From: Auricularia sp. M13
Lineage: Eukaryota; Basidiomycota; Agaricomycetes; Auriculariales; Auriculariaceae
Length of the DNA: 64,000 nucleotides
Assembly (NCBI GenBank): GCA_037042915.1
Contig: CM073204.1
Span: 1,054,001 to 1,118,000, forward strand
Direction of reading: 5' to 3'
In this document: piece after piece, positions 1 through 12,341 of the stretch
Position numbering within the stretch: the first letter of the stretch is position 1
Layout: every line of letters begins with the position of its first letter
The notes under the pieces: model-generated
What the model was told of the DNA's origin: nothing
What the model saw: only the letters and a program-made list of their open reading frames with translations
Database searches by the model: none
Made by a program: the position numbers and the translations under genes

Positions 1-269
1 TTCCTTGCGCACAGTGCGCATCCTTTGCGCTTGAATCACCCTTGTCTACCGGACCAGATTTTGCCTTGATAATTTAACGCGCTCTGTACCGGCGGTCTAC
101 TCAGTCTACTGTCATTGGCCATGGATAGACCGATATCGTCAATGCCGCCCCATCCGAACCCGCGCGCCGACTGCTTGTATCATTTGGTCGGCGTGCCTGG
201 CGCCACTGTCTGTCCTCCGTCTCCCGTGCCTGCCTCAATATTGACCCATTCGCATCCATGTCAGAGCTT

Positions 270-1800
270 CGACATACACACTGTACAGACGTCGGCCCTC
301 AACTCTCGTTCTGCCAAGAGCCTAAACACCGGCGGGGATCCATTATCAACCCGCGTCTTTCGGCTCCGACGGACCACTGCGTCCTTTGAAATCGCTCGCT
401 TACTTCGTCTGCACGCTTTCTGGCCGAATGGAGCCCTGATAATATCGCTATTCAACTTGGTGTCTGTAAAAAAATTTAGTTGGACTCTGCACTGTTTATT
501 CGTCTGTCCGTCTGACCTGCCCATCGAGCGTGCCTACCTATCGTTTTCGCTGACTTCTACGACGCGCTTGCCACCGTGCCTTCTGCGTCGCTTCTGCTAG
601 ACCGACCTCGAGTTTTTCAACGCCGTCCCATTCAAACCTGCTCCTCGACTGCTCGCACACGGCCCGTCCTTCCTTCGTCTCCCGCGAGCGTTGTCGACCT
701 CGACCAGCTGGCATCCGATGTGCGGGTCAGCGCCCCGACTTACATGGTGTTGGGACTCTCAGACTCCGTCTCTCAACTCTGCACTGGCCGCGAGCCGTCA
801 TCGCCCTTCATTGCCAACTGAGACTAGTCTATCCGATTTAGCTACTTCGTGCGTTTTGGCCGGATGGACCCCTCATATCTCTCCTGAACCTCGGGGCCTG
901 TGGGGATTGGATGTCACGCTGCTTCTGCGCTGGGCCGGTTCTCTCTTGGCGTTTGACCCGCCCGTCGAGCGTGCCTTGCTTATCAACGCGGCTATAATTT
1001 CGCTAAATTCTGTTGTACGACGCGCTCGTTAGCGTGTCTTCTGCTAGACCGACTTCAAGTTTGTCAATTCTGTCCCATTGAAATATGCTCTTCGACTGCT
1101 CGCACATTGCCCGTCCTACGTCTCCCGCGAGCTCCGACATACACGTACAGGTACAGACTATGTGCATACTTCTCTCAACTCTGGGCTGGCCACGAGCCTG
1201 AACACTTGCAGGCCGTCAAATATGAACTATCGCCGGTCCAGCAGGAGTCTGTGAATATCCAGTCGTTCGGATTGAGCTATTCCTCGGCCCTTGCGTCTTC
1301 GATCGTAAGGCCCCTGATAACGCTGTTCAACTTCAAATTGGTACATGGGGGAATTGTGCTGATCGTAGATAGCAAGCTCTCTCCAGTGTCCAACTGACTC
1401 GGAGCGAATTGCAACTGCTTTCAGGCTATGAGGTTCGGATCGTCTGCTGGCTGGCTTCCCGTCCTCTTCCATGTGCACATGTCGTCGAGAGCGCTTTGCC
1501 TAGTCCTACCAAAGTAGGTCTTCTTGCGCTGATTTTCCTGACGCGCTCATTACTGTGCCATCTGCGTTCCGCTCCGAGTCAGTCGCTAGCCCGGACCATT
1601 GGAACCCGACCTCTTGCTGCTCAGAAAATCTCCTTTGACTGCTCGTTGCTTAGCACCACCGTTCCAGTCTTTCGTCCTGCGATCAGCTCGACTGTTCGCA
1701 GCGGAGCTCCACTGGCAGGTGGCAACATACATACTGTACTGTGCAGACGTCGTCTCTTTGGCGACTCTGTGCTTTCTGACCGGAGTCAGCCCGTGAACCT
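270..1800. repeat. Decayed tandem repeat, about 3-4 units of 400-590 bp
   Basis: The same ordered blocks recur with many differences. A block containing ACATACA..GTACAG..CAGAC and CTCTCAACTCT comes back near 270, 745, 1137 and 1727. A block reading CTGCTAGACCGAC, then CCGTCCCATT, CGACTGCTCGCACA and CGTCTCCCGCGAG occurs near 593-690 and 1040-1130, with a weaker third copy near 1590-1650. The ORFs across this stretch (up to 191 codons) have no recognisable domain and do not keep frame between units, so I read it as non-coding repeat. Nothing else is supported between 1 and 2035. Confidence 0.55.
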
Positions 1801-2035
1801 CCCGCGGCATTCAGTGGCAATGGAGCCGTGCTCTGGTCTTGTTCGCGTCTGTTTCCTGCTTTCTTCTTCTATTCTGGTTCTGGCTGTGGCTGAACGGGAT
1901 ATGGCAGCCGCGAGAATGAAATACTGTATCATTCAAATGTCTAGGGCGGAACTTGCTACTAGTAAATATGCGACTGTACGGTAGGCATCCCATCTCCTCC
2001 TCTACTCTACTCTGCTCTTCCGAACCCGCCAACTG

Positions 2036-3417
2036 CTAAACGGCTTCCCCCGCATCCGCTCCCGCAAGCCGCTCCCTGACGACCCTCTCACTCGTCTCCC
2101 ACAACTGCGCCGCGAGCGGCGCCCACGTCCCGTCCGCCATGAGGTCCGTCCACCGCGCCGCGCCCACGCGGCCCGTGACCCCCTTCTCAATCACACCGCC
2201 GTGGAGTTTCGCCACGTCGGAGGGCGGGAGGGTTAGGGCGTGGATGACGGCGCGCGCGGCGGACTCGGGCGAGGATTGGATGAGCCGGAAGAGGAGCCGC
2301 GCGAGGAGGGGGAAGGAGGCGAGGCCGGCGAGGCCGCCTTCTAGATGATGCGTGAGGGGTTAGCCCGATGTGAGGGAAGTGGGACTGGTGGGCGGGGGTG
2401 AGGACGCACCGGATCCCACGGCGCCCGGGTCGACCACGAGCGCGGTGATCTTCGAGCCGGAGGCGCGTAGGCGGCGCGCGAGCTCGCGCGTGTAGAGGCA
2501 TTGTGCCAACTTCGAGACACCTATCCGTTGCGCAGCGAGTTCGGTTCTCGTCAGCGGTGGAGTGTCCTGAGTCAGAGTGGCAGGGAAAGAGACGCACCGT
2601 AGCGCGTCAACCTGCCGAGCGCACTCTCGCTCTGCAGCCCGCGATTGATCGCGTCGAGCGAGTCGAAGCGGCGGTCTTTGCTGGGTAGATGGTACGAGCC
2701 CGAGCCGATCTGCGCGCGGTTCGGAGAATGCTCAGCCGCTGAGAGGGCTCGGAGTGAGAGCTCACCGTGATGATGCGCACGTCCGCGCCGGGGAGCTGCG
2801 ACGTCTTCTCGAGCAGCGGGAGGAGCTCCTGCGTCAGCACGAAGTGGCCGAAGTGGCTACCGGGACTTCAGTAGTACACGGGCGGCATTGAGTCGGTTTG
2901 GTACGGACTTTGTGGCCATCTGCTGGAAGACACCGTCTTCGTTCAGGGCGTACTCCCATGAGGCCAGTCTGCGGCACGTGAGCGGAATGACCCGTTTCTA
3001 TCAACTGTTTGCACACGCACTGAGCAGCATTGTTCACTACATCCCCGGCAAATCAGCTTGCGAAACTGATAACCAGTCCGACGTGACGCACCAAGAATGT
3101 CCAACCGCTCAACGCCAGTCGCCAGAAAATCCTGCACTGCCTTATGCGCGAGGCGGACGGTCGAGAGGTCCATCTTGACGTACACCGCCGCGCCGGGGAA
3201 CTCCTCTGCAGCCTTGCGCCCCGCGGCCTCGTTGCGGCCCGCGACGTACACCGTCGCGCCGAGCTCTGCGAGCTGGCGGTAGATGCGCAGCCCGAGGCCG
3301 GTCGTGCTGCCTGTGACTAGGGCGACTTTGCCCGCGAGCGGCTGCACGAGATGGTTCAGCGTGAGTGAACTGGAAGTAGGCTGCGAGTTTGACCTTGTCT
3401 TTCTGCGCTGAAGACAT
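2036..3417 (-). CDS. Short-chain dehydrogenase/reductase (retinol dehydrogenase/WWOX-like), 8 exons
   Basis: A classical NAD(P)-dependent SDR, probably a reductase/oxidoreductase of unknown substrate. Seven GT-AG introns of 52-77 bp join the exons 3394-3417, 3092-3341, 3021-3036, 2909-2968, 2766-2856, 2598-2709, 2410-2520 and 2036-2340 (969 nt, 322 aa plus stop), with phases consistent throughout. The protein begins MSSAQKDK. It then shows the cofactor-binding TGSTTGLG, the structural NNAA, NHFGHFVL, and the catalytic YGVSK, followed by VVDPGAVGS. The length fits the family. A TATA box lies about 75 bp upstream of the start. All hallmark residues are present, so the gene looks functional. It is the best-supported housekeeping-type gene in the window. 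Confidence 0.92.
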
Positions 3418-3486
3418 TTTCGAGGGTCTTGGAAGCTAGGAGCGGCACTCGGAGAAATGGTGTCCAGCAGGATTGTAGCCAGGATT

Positions 3487-3496
3487 CCTATATAAG
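3487..3496 (-). promoter_or_regulatory. TATA box of the SDR gene
   Basis: On the minus strand the sequence reads GCTTATATAGGA about 70-80 bp before the ATG at 3417, the usual place for a fungal TATA element. Confidence 0.55.
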
Positions 3497-3499
3497 CAC

Positions 3500-4711
3500 C
3501 CTCGTGAGTGTAGGACGCGCGTCCCTGCTCGCCAATCGCAAGGCACGCACTGGACCCGTAATAGTGGATTGGTTGACATTTGTAAGAGATTAATAGACTG
3601 GTTTTCTGCAAGAATGAACGATAATCGTTTGAGGGTGGTTGTTAACTAATTTCAGGACCACCATTCAAACTATTCACTTGTTCAATGAATATTGTTTGTG
3701 ATATGTGAAAGAGTGGCACCGAGATTTCTATTGTGCCACATTTAATAGATTCTCTTGTATTCTTGCAGAAAATCATGACGGTAATCTCTAACAATTTTCG
3801 ACCACCACACAATCACGGGCCCAGTGACGCCTCTGCACGGATTGGGAAGGATTTGCCGAATGATTCTTTCGTGAGGATGACAAATCCTCAACGACAGTGA
3901 TCGCGATTTGTGAGAATGTTGATCGATGACCAAGTGATGACCAACCTTACATACTTTCCTTGCGGATGCAAAATACTCGTATGTATGTAGTTTGGCGCGG
4001 TCACGTGGTTGTGTTCACGAACCCGGGCTCTGCACAGTGCACGAACCCGGAGTGCATGCTTCCACACGGAACCGGGTCCTGGAGGCTGTGATCCCACGCA
4101 AATCTGAAGGGGTGTGATGCACTGTGATGCAACACGAATCTGGAGTTTGTGGATCTCGTTTCACGCGGGAAGTTTGTGGTGCCTCGAGCGAGTGCATGCA
4201 GCATTCCCGCCAAAGGAGTGCTGATTACAGCTGCAACTGGCAAGCTTTTTAGTAAATTGGGACGTCCCTTCTCATGACTGTAATCTCGCCACGCATGCAA
4301 TTCATATACACTGGCCCAAGATAGTTTTGCGACGTAGTGTATGAATAGAAGCTGAGCCGGATCCTGCAACCGGGTTCGTTCGCGGGCGGCTATGTAGTCC
4401 ATCTGAAACCGGGCCCGAAGTTATTAACCCGGTAGGTCACGTGGTTGCGTGCCAGACATGAATCCGGAGTTTGTGATGAAGTGAATTCGCCCCACTGTGT
4501 GAAGATACACTGGGCTGTAACACCTACTGTGAGAGAGTTTGCAGACTCCTAGTCCATGTGAAACCGCCCCCGCACTGTCAACCCCGTCAGGGATGAATTC
4601 TCTTCGGAGCGACGTGCCGTTGCCGCTTCAAGTTCAGACGCCCAGCGGTTGAATAAAGTCGTCCCGGGATTGGCAAGCATCCCGCCCCTGCGCGTCGTAC
4701 GTCCCACCTAC
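3500..4711. other. Intergenic, no gene recognised
   Basis: AT-richer sequence. The motif GTCACGTGGTTG occurs twice (near 4000 and 4438), each close to AACCCGG and GGAGTTTGTG blocks, so a short degenerate repeat is present. The minus ORF at 4001-4402 has no recognisable domain. Confidence 0.4.
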
Positions 4712-6413
4712 ATGGTGCTTCCACTCCCACCCGGCGAGGAGACGCTTGCCCTGATCTCAGCGGCCCGTGATGCTCACATTGAAAAGGTGCAGCTCATCGG
4801 GACCGCGCATCGCAGAAGGTGATTCTGATAATTAATTTCCGCCACAGCTCGTCTACGGTGCGGTGTATCCTCGCTGTTGCGCGGCAAGCGGGCTTTCTGA
4901 TGACGGTCGGAAGCCTGCGTAGCCACTCTATTTGTGAGGTCTGGCGCCTGGCAAGCCGTTTCAGCGCCTCACACTGCGTGTTCCAGATATACGACTACAT
5001 GATTACGATCGGCGACGAGATAGAGCTCATATGGTCCCGCAAGCTGAGCATCACGGAGCTTGTGTACTTCGGCGCGCGATACTCCGCCTGGCTGGAGGCG
5101 ACCGAGGAATTGATCTGTGCGTCTGACTCTTTCCGAGGCTGACAGAGCGCTGCGCGCCAGGCGGATGCACAGCTGATGCTTGCTATGCGATTGGCAGTCT
5201 GGTTTGGCGACCTGGAAAGCCGCGGGTGCAAAGTCCTCGGGGGGTATCACGCCTGTGAGTAGGCAACAGTTGACCATCGAAGAATTGAGTGATGATTATT
5301 GTGCAGTTTCCATTGTCGTTGGGATGGTCATGAGCCAATGTGTGCCATCGACCGTCTCTGCTCGAGCTCAGAGTAATGATGGACTCGGGCGCAGCGCTCA
5401 TTATCATGCGAACATGGGCGATTTGGAACGGCACGCGCGTTATCAAAGTGGTCCTCGGGCTCTTCTATGCGGTCGTCGTCGCAATCCCGTATATCAGCGT
5501 GCAATGGATAACCAAAACGACCTGTACGCACCTAAGAACCGGCGCTACAAGTAATAGCGTAACGTTTTAATCCTAGTCTCCTCAATCCACACCCTCGCAC
5601 CCTGGCTGCACGGCTGCGCGATCTATTCGCCGTATCGCCCGGTATATATCGGTTGGATTATGTTCTGCTGCACGGATTTCGGTGAGAGCGTGAGGGGCAC
5701 GCCGCAGCGCCGAGCTTACGCGTATGTAGTGCTGCTAGGGCTGACCGTGGTAAAAGGCTGTCAACAACGTGAGCCACCCTATGATATCCGATAGTTTGTG
5801 TGACTGACCGGCCATTGGAAGTGAGACCTAATTCAGCTCGCCTTACTGTAGCACTGTATCGAGACGGTTTGTGAGAGACTGAGCAGAAGACGGTTGCTGA
5901 CTGGATTTCTCACCAGCATTTTCGATCTTTTCCGTCGTATTAGGCGAGTTAGCATACAAAACATTGGAACGTACATTTCTTAGACCTTCTCCCAGTGCTT
6001 GCCATCGCAAATTTGACGGTGACGCTCGTAGCAGCCGTACGCGAAGTTCCGTGAGACCGCGATGACTCGCGTATTGATCGTTCCCTGTGTGCAGAAGCAC
6101 TACCAGGTTCTGTTATACGGGTAAGCCCTGAATCTCTCCGACGAGGCAGGTGTCATCCCGCTGACGCGTAGTGCCCATCAGCGTCGAGAGGATGTTGCAT
6201 ACCATGCTTGCGTGTCGCATGATGCTCAATCTCCGTGATACAGCACGAAGAACGGTGATGGTGTCTGATCTGGAGACTGCGGGAGACACGGTAGCCTTTC
6301 GCCGTGATACGGAGTTTCATGAGCTTCGGCAACGAGATTCGGCACCGGGAAATGCTAGCGCTGTACAAAACAGCGACTCGAATACCTGCGCGCAGTCCAG
6401 TAATGCCCTGTAG
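4712..6413 (+). CDS. DUF6533-family integral membrane protein, copy D1
   Basis: Multi-exon gene of the fungal DUF6533 family (predicted multi-pass membrane proteins of unknown function). Exon 1 (4712-4786) starts MVLPLPPGEE and ends AARDAHIEK before a GT. The family signature YDYMITIGDEIELIW follows an intron at about 4991, then ELVYFGARYSAWLE. Further exons give LIIMRTWAIWNGTRVIK, APWLHGCAIYSPYRPVYIG, a VLAIANLTVTLVAAV membrane span, and RMLHTMLACRMMLNLRD near the C-terminus, ending at 6413. The second exon is short and its borders are uncertain; stop codons occur in some candidate frames there, so intactness is not proven. Copies D2 and D3 show the same exon order. Confidence 0.75.
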
Positions 6414-7404
6414 TATTATTCAATACCAAATATTGTAGTTGGGAGAGGAAAATGGTATGTGAGAGCGGACGAGAGTACAACCGTGAGCCTTGAGGCCGAG
6501 TGGTGTAATTCGGGCCAGAGCTGCTGGAAACATTGACTGGGCTCCTCTCGGAGCCTAAGAACTGTATGGCAAGCATATCAAGCAATGAAATATAGCGACG
6601 CTTGCTCAGCTGGTAGGTAAAGACGGTGCGCAACGACACTGGACAGAGTTGAACGCGACCGGATCAAGCGGGCCACTTCAAACCCCGACCAACACCTCTT
6701 CCTCCTCGTCACCAAGCTTGACACAAGCCTCTGCTTCGTCAACGCGCTGCGTGCTCCATTTTTCCCAATCAAAAGCTGATTCTATATTTGGTCTTCAACG
6801 CCTTATTTGCTCCTAGCTGTGCTCGAGTCGCGGAACAGTTACGAGTCGGACCCTTGCACCAACACAGCCAGTCTAAACGGCGGAGGAACCGAGCTTCGTT
6901 CTGCACGGATTGTCTTACGAATGCGCTTATCGACACTTCTACGTCACGACTCTACATTGTGCCCGAGAATTCCTGGCTTTATTCCCGACGGTGCTGATTT
7001 CCGTTCCCTATGATTCGGTATCGAAGACTATCTGAGCTCTCTGGCATGCGTATATGCTGGATACAGTCTCCCATGCAGCTTAGATGCATCATAGAACGGT
7101 TGTGGAGGCCTGGACTAGCGGCAGAGCGCGTATCGACTGCAATGAACCTCATAATCACCGCTATCGCAGCCTGCTGGCATTCTGTCACTGCTTTCTTCCT
7201 ATCAGTCTTCTTTTTCTGACCAGGACTCGCCGCAAGTGGCTGTTTGTTCCATCCCCGGCCCCGGGAACGGCAGGAAGCTCGCGGATGAAGAGATGCACCG
7301 CCCTCTAGTACACGCATGCAAGGCACCGTCAAACGAGGGCGAGACGGCTCGGGCTGCTATATATTCTTACAGAGACCTTCACATCTGTAGCGGACCAGTC
7401 GACG
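6414..7404. other. Intergenic between D1 and D2
   Basis: About 1 kb with only short overlapping ORFs and no recognisable domain. The last 50 bp hold the promoter of D2. Confidence 0.4.
7358..7365 (+). promoter_or_regulatory. TATA box of DUF6533 copy D2
   Basis: TATATATT lies about 45 bp before the D2 ATG. Copy D4 has a TATATAA at the same distance, so the promoter was duplicated with the gene. Confidence 0.5.
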
Positions 7405-9069
7405 ATGGTCCCCGAGTCTGCGGAAGTCTTGATCACGGCGGCCCAAGATGCGCAAACGCAAAAGGTACGCTTCACTCTCATATTGTCCTCCAATGCGCTT
7501 CACCACCAGTCGTAGTTTATCTTAGGTAGGCTCATTGGGTTACTGCGCCCACTGCGTTCGCTCTAATAATCTATCCTCTGAAGCCTGCGTCGCGGCTCTA
7601 TTTGTGAGTTTGTGCGACCTTCAGCTTCCAGCGCTAAGCCCGATTATCAAGATATACGACTACATCATCACATTCACCGACGAAGTCGAGCTCATCTGGC
7701 CCTCGAAATTGAGCATCACTGAGATTGTATTCTACGCTGCGCGCTACACTGCTTGGCTCGAGATAATCGAGGAAATAATCTGTACGTCTGATTGGTTTCG
7801 GGCCCTCCACACAGCGCCACTAATGTCTCCCTCAGTTTGGTACGGTGATCTGGACGGCCGCGCATGCAAGATATTTGGAGGGTATCATGCCTGTGCGTAA
7901 TTGACAAACTGCCTCCAGGCTCTGACAGGTCGTGCTGCAGTTTCCGTTGTGGTGGGCATGGTCATGAGTCAAAGTGAGTTTTCTCATGTCGAGGCCTGGG
8001 AATGCCATGTGCTTACAATGCCTTGGAATTTTGAGCTCTCATCATCGTCAGAACCTGGGCGATCTGGAACGGCGCGCGCGTGATCAAATTTTCCTACACA
8101 ATCTTCTGCTTGTCCGGACTCGGCTTCTGCGCGTACCTCAGCGTGGAGTGGATGGAAAACACGACGTGTGAGTGCGGCGCACCTTATAATCAAGGATATT
8201 GGGCAACTCTCTAACACCTTTGTCGGTGCAGTCCTCGTGACCGGCACGCTTGCGCCGTGGCTACACGGGTGTGCTATCTCTGCGCCCTATCGTCTCATCT
8301 ACGTAGGATGGGTTCTATCATGCGCCTCCGATCTTGGTGCGCCCACACTTTATTCGTGGTATCCCCAATCGGAACTCTTGCAGTTTTGATTGGATTGACC
8401 GCGGTCAAAGGCTGGCAACAACGTAAGCCTCCCTGAATCCAATCAAGGATGTGTCAACTTAAATGTAAAACTAGTTCGTCCGGGTTCTGCTCGTCTGACG
8501 GTGCTGCTCTATCGAGACGGTATGTACCATCTACGCATTCACCTGCGGAGGATAGCAGACTGCTGACTCGGACGGCGCGCATTTTTGTCACCTAGCCTTT
8601 GTAATATTTTCCTTCGTCCTCCGTGAGTCCACCAAAGTCGAGTAGCTCACGCAACGCCATGTGCCGATACCATGACATTCAGTTCTCGCCGTCGCAAATC
8701 TCACGGTGACGCTGGTAGCGGCGGTACGTAGGATCGGCGCATATTCCGAACGCATCTGAGATGTATGTTCTGTCCTGCAGGAACACTACCAGGTTTTGCT
8801 ATATGGGTACGCCATCACCGGTGTCGCTGTCGCCAGGCTAATGGGAGTGCCACCGTTACAGATTCGAGAGGATGCTGTACACAATCCTGGCGTGTCGCAT
8901 GATGCTGAACCTTCGGGCGATGGCGCGAGACACGGCCGCATCGGATACAGTGGCGCCAGGGCTGCTCACCAGCGGCCAGGCGTTGAATTTCCGCCGCGAG
9001 CCAGGCGATGGGTATGAGCTCTCGCGCCGGGATTGGGTAGCGGTATTGGAGACCGCACCAGGCGTGTGA
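7405..9069 (+). CDS. DUF6533-family integral membrane protein, copy D2
   Basis: Exon 1 (7405-7464) encodes MVPESAEVLITAAQDAQTQK. Exon 2 ends SSEACVAALF before a GTGAG donor. The next exon opens IYDYIITFTDEVELIW, the DUF6533 signature, followed by EIVFYAARYTAWLEIIEE. Later exons give VSIVVGMVMSQ, LIIVRTWAIWNGARVIK, an APWLHGCAISAPYRLIYVG segment, a VLAVANLTVTLVAAV membrane helix, and a tail RRDWVAVLETAPGV ending at 9069. The pattern of several hydrophobic spans with short loops fits a 7-TM-like protein. Its function is unknown. It is closest to D3, which lies tail-to-tail with it. Confidence 0.8.
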
Positions 9070-9302
9070 AATTTCGAAAGTCTGGCGCACTTGTTGTACG
9101 ACAACCAAACCGCACACGTTTTTTCCAATTTCAAGACAACGTGATTGAAAGTGACCTTTTTCAAGGTATTGGGTGTGCGCGCTTAATGGAGCAGAAACGA
9201 CCATGATCTTCGATAGTCCTAGATCATGCCCTTAGGTATTTGATTTGTCATTGATATGCACTGCATTTCATTGCTTTACAAGTGCATAAGCTATTCACGT
9301 CG

Positions 9303-10958
9303 TTACACAACAAGCGTCGATTCAGTGACCGTAACCCATTCCTGCCGTGACAGCTCATACGCGTCGCCAGACGTCCCGGGCTCGCCGTTGTTGTTGTCAA
9401 AGGCGATCGTCTGGCCCGTGGCGAGCGGCACCAGCGACGCGGCAGGATCGCGCGCCGTCGCACGTAGGTTCAGCAGCATGCGGCACGCCAGGATCGTGTA
9501 GAGCATTCGTTCGACCCTGATGAAGACAAAGGCATCTCGGTATGAGCTAGACGTGCGTCACGTGAGGGCGAGGCTTACCCGTATAACAGGACCTGGTAAT
9601 GCTCCTACGCAGATGATTTATCAGTTTCGGCGCGCAGTCTGTTATGAAGAGCTCGCGCACCGCCGCTACGAGCGTCACCGCGAGATTTGCGATGGCGAGC
9701 ACTGCGAAGATGAGATGCAAGTTCGGCGCTTCCGGGATTGGGATCGACTCACTTAGGACGATGAAGAAGATTGCAAATGCTGCGACATTGGGTCATCAGT
9801 GCATGGTCCGAGATGTGCCATCGTGCGACGGACCGTCTCGATATAGCGATACTGTCAGGCGGCTTGAACCTGGCTGCACTGGAGGTATCGCGTGAGCTCG
9901 TGTGTTTTGTTAGGCGTAGGGGACTTAAGATGCTGCCAGCATTTTATCGCGGTCAGTCCGAGCAGCCCTGCGACGGGGAGACGGCTGAGTAATCGGACAG
10001 CCTGGTACAGGTATACCGTGCGCTTACCGACATCGCAGCAGCAGAATAAGATCCAGCCCACATATACGTAACGATATGGCGCTGAAATAGCGCAACCCTG
10101 TACCCATGGTACGAGTGAACCGGTCGCATGAACTGCAAAGTCGAAGCTGTGAGGACGGGAGATCGAAATAGCGACTCGGAGGCGCGTACAGGTAGTGTTG
10201 TTCATCCACTCCACGCTGAGATACGCGCATATAGCCAGACAAGTTGAGCAGAAACTGATGAAGGCGACTTTGATCACGCGCGTGCCGTTCCAAATCGCCC
10301 ACGTTCTGACGATAATGAGGGCTGGTGGCGCGGCCAAGCTTAGGACATAGATATCAATGCCGAGTACGAAAAGAACTCACATTGGCTCATGACCATGCCA
10401 ACAACAACGGAAACTGCAGCCTAATCAGATGGGGCAGAGACGGACATATTGTGAACGACGCACATGCGTGATACCCTCCGAAAATCTTGCATGTGTGCCT
10501 ATCCAGATTACCATACCAAACTGAGCACGCGATGAGCATAGCGTCAGCAGCGCCGGTGCGCAGTTAGACGCACAAATCATCTCCTCGATGATCTCGAGCC
10601 AAGCGGTGTACCGCGCGGCGAAGAAGATGACCTCTGTTACGCTCAACGCCGAGGGCCAGATGAGTTCGACTTCGTCGCCGAGTGTTATTATGTAGTCATA
10701 TATCTGAAGAATCTCTATCGGCCAAGGCGTCGCAAAAGCAGCACAAACTCACATATAGAGCCGCCACGCAGGCTGAAGTGACGGTAGCGTCAGAGCGTCT
10801 TTAGTGCAGGGAACTCGATCCTACCGCACCGTAGACAGTCTGTCGCAGAGCGTTAGAATGTAGTACACGGCGCTGGGCAAGCCGCCATGCACCTTTTCAG
10901 TATGGGCGTCCTTAGCGGCTACGATTAACGTCTGCGTTGCCTCGGGTAGGACCGTCAT
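9303..10958 (-). CDS. DUF6533-family integral membrane protein, copy D3 (inverted)
   Basis: Minus-strand paralogue of D2. Exon 1 (start 10958) encodes MTVLPEATQTLIVAAKDAH followed by TEK and a GT donor. After an exon ending TSACVAALY comes IYDYIITLGDEVELIW and EVIFFAARYTAWLEIIEE. Other exons give LIIVRTWAIWNGTRVIK, APYRYVYVGWILFC, LIFAVLAIANLAVTLVAAV and RMLYTILACRMLLNLR, ending in LSRQEWVTVTESTLVV (compare D2 LSRRDWVAVLETAPGV). D2 and D3 are convergent, with their stops 230 bp apart, so the pair arose by inverted duplication. Confidence 0.8.
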
Positions 10959-11352
10959 CTGCAAGGGGGACGAGCACAGAGCATCGCGGAAGCCTTTGGT
11001 AATCGTGACGATTTTAAGAGCGAAGCTGCCGCGCGCGCCTGAGCACCGCAACGGCATGCTCCAAATAGAAGTCCCTCCGGGGATTCGTGGGCGCCTTGCA
11101 CGGTTCTAGGAAACTGTAACAGACGATTTAGGCGCTAGAGAACCAGAGAACCAAACAGGTCTGAGGTTAAACAATACCACGGTGTCCATTCCCTTCCCTG
11201 GCCGCACCAACCTCAACCACTTAAGCGCGAAAGGAAGCGAGTGCTACGCCCCCAGTTACATGACGTTGCCGCCTTGACCTTGAAACAGCCGATACGGTGT
11301 CTGGGGCCGATTTTCGCAAATATGGGCGCACTGTCATCAGTTTTATGCCAAT

Positions 11353-12094
11353 CTAACGCATTGTGATCCTGCGCTGTCTGACGAGCTCACCTAACAGAGG
11401 CCTGGTTGATAGAGCCCGAATCTTCCGGTATCGGCCGTTCAGATCCTCATAGTCCGCTGAACGGATTGCATACGGTCGAAGAGCAAGAGAAATCCTGCAA
11501 GTCAGATGGTCTACAAGCGGCTGACAGATGGTTGGTGCCGCGGAACGAGAGGCGTTGCCGGAGTTTGAAAACGCCGAACCTCTTCCCACGATTACACGCT
11601 CGTTTGATGACTGCAGTCTATGTCTGAGCGCCGTCGCGTCAAGTGCCACGGATGGAATCTGCGCGCATGCTAGCTCTATGCGCGACTCCTGGTCTGGCGA
11701 CGAGTAACTTCCTGCTCTGGCACCCAAAGGCACCCAAGCGCAACGCCGTCTTTTGGGCATCTGATCCAGCGCTGTCCTCCACTCCTCCTGGGCTTCTGCA
11801 CGCATTATTTGGACGGAAGGCCCCCCATTAATTAGGGAGTTCCTGGTGAAAACCATATTTTAATCCGTCTGGCGAACTGGCCAGCGCAGCTTGTTCACGA
11901 TCCCGGGCGGTGGATCTTCCTTTCACGGACTTAGCTTCAACCATGTGCGGCCCGCTCCTCTTCGCTCCAGTCCTTGGCATGACGGCGCTGATAACAGTTT
12001 CGCGGGTCTCGTCCGGAGATATGTGAATTATTGACACTGGATGGCATCGCCCTCGGCGCACAGTTTGGCTTTTACACCACATTGATAGCAGCAC
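11353..12094 (-). CDS. Unrecognised hypothetical, possibly two exons
   Basis: Two adjacent minus-strand open frames: 11828-12094 (88 codons, ending GLKYGFHQELPN) and 11353-11856 (167 codons, starting MVFTRNSLINGG). They overlap in different frames and could be exons of one gene or one gene with a frameshift. The second is polar, with basic clusters, and shows no motif I know. The surrounding 10959-12341 has nothing else. This is a weak call based on open length only. Confidence 0.25.
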
Positions 12095-12341
12095 TCATTA
12101 GCATATCCTTTATGTAAGGCTGCCATCTGCGCACACCCAACCGTGACGTACTTATGCAGCGTGGACGTAGTCTTGCATACTTGGGCTCGCGAGCTCCTGC
12201 TACTCTGGCGGTGAGCATCGGCGAGATCATGTTTGGAGGTTGGTTACATTTCTAGCGCCTCGCTCCCTCCGACCGGTCCAACTCGAGGCTATATAATGAA
12301 CGGATTGTTTACGGCGATCGCTAGTCCTGTTCAGCCCATCA

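Noticed and set aside
115-1984. Several 80-190-codon frames in the first 2 kb
   Set aside because: They lie in the decayed tandem repeat, do not keep frame between units and have no domain.
2187-2597. 136-codon Arg/Pro-rich frame over SDR exons 6-8
   Set aside because: Crosses predicted introns of the SDR and is in the wrong frame; a shadow.
3995-4450. Repeated GTCACGTGGTTG, CCCGG and GGAGTTTGTG blocks as a possible transposon
   Set aside because: No consistent inverted termini or target duplication could be found; noted only as a short degenerate repeat.
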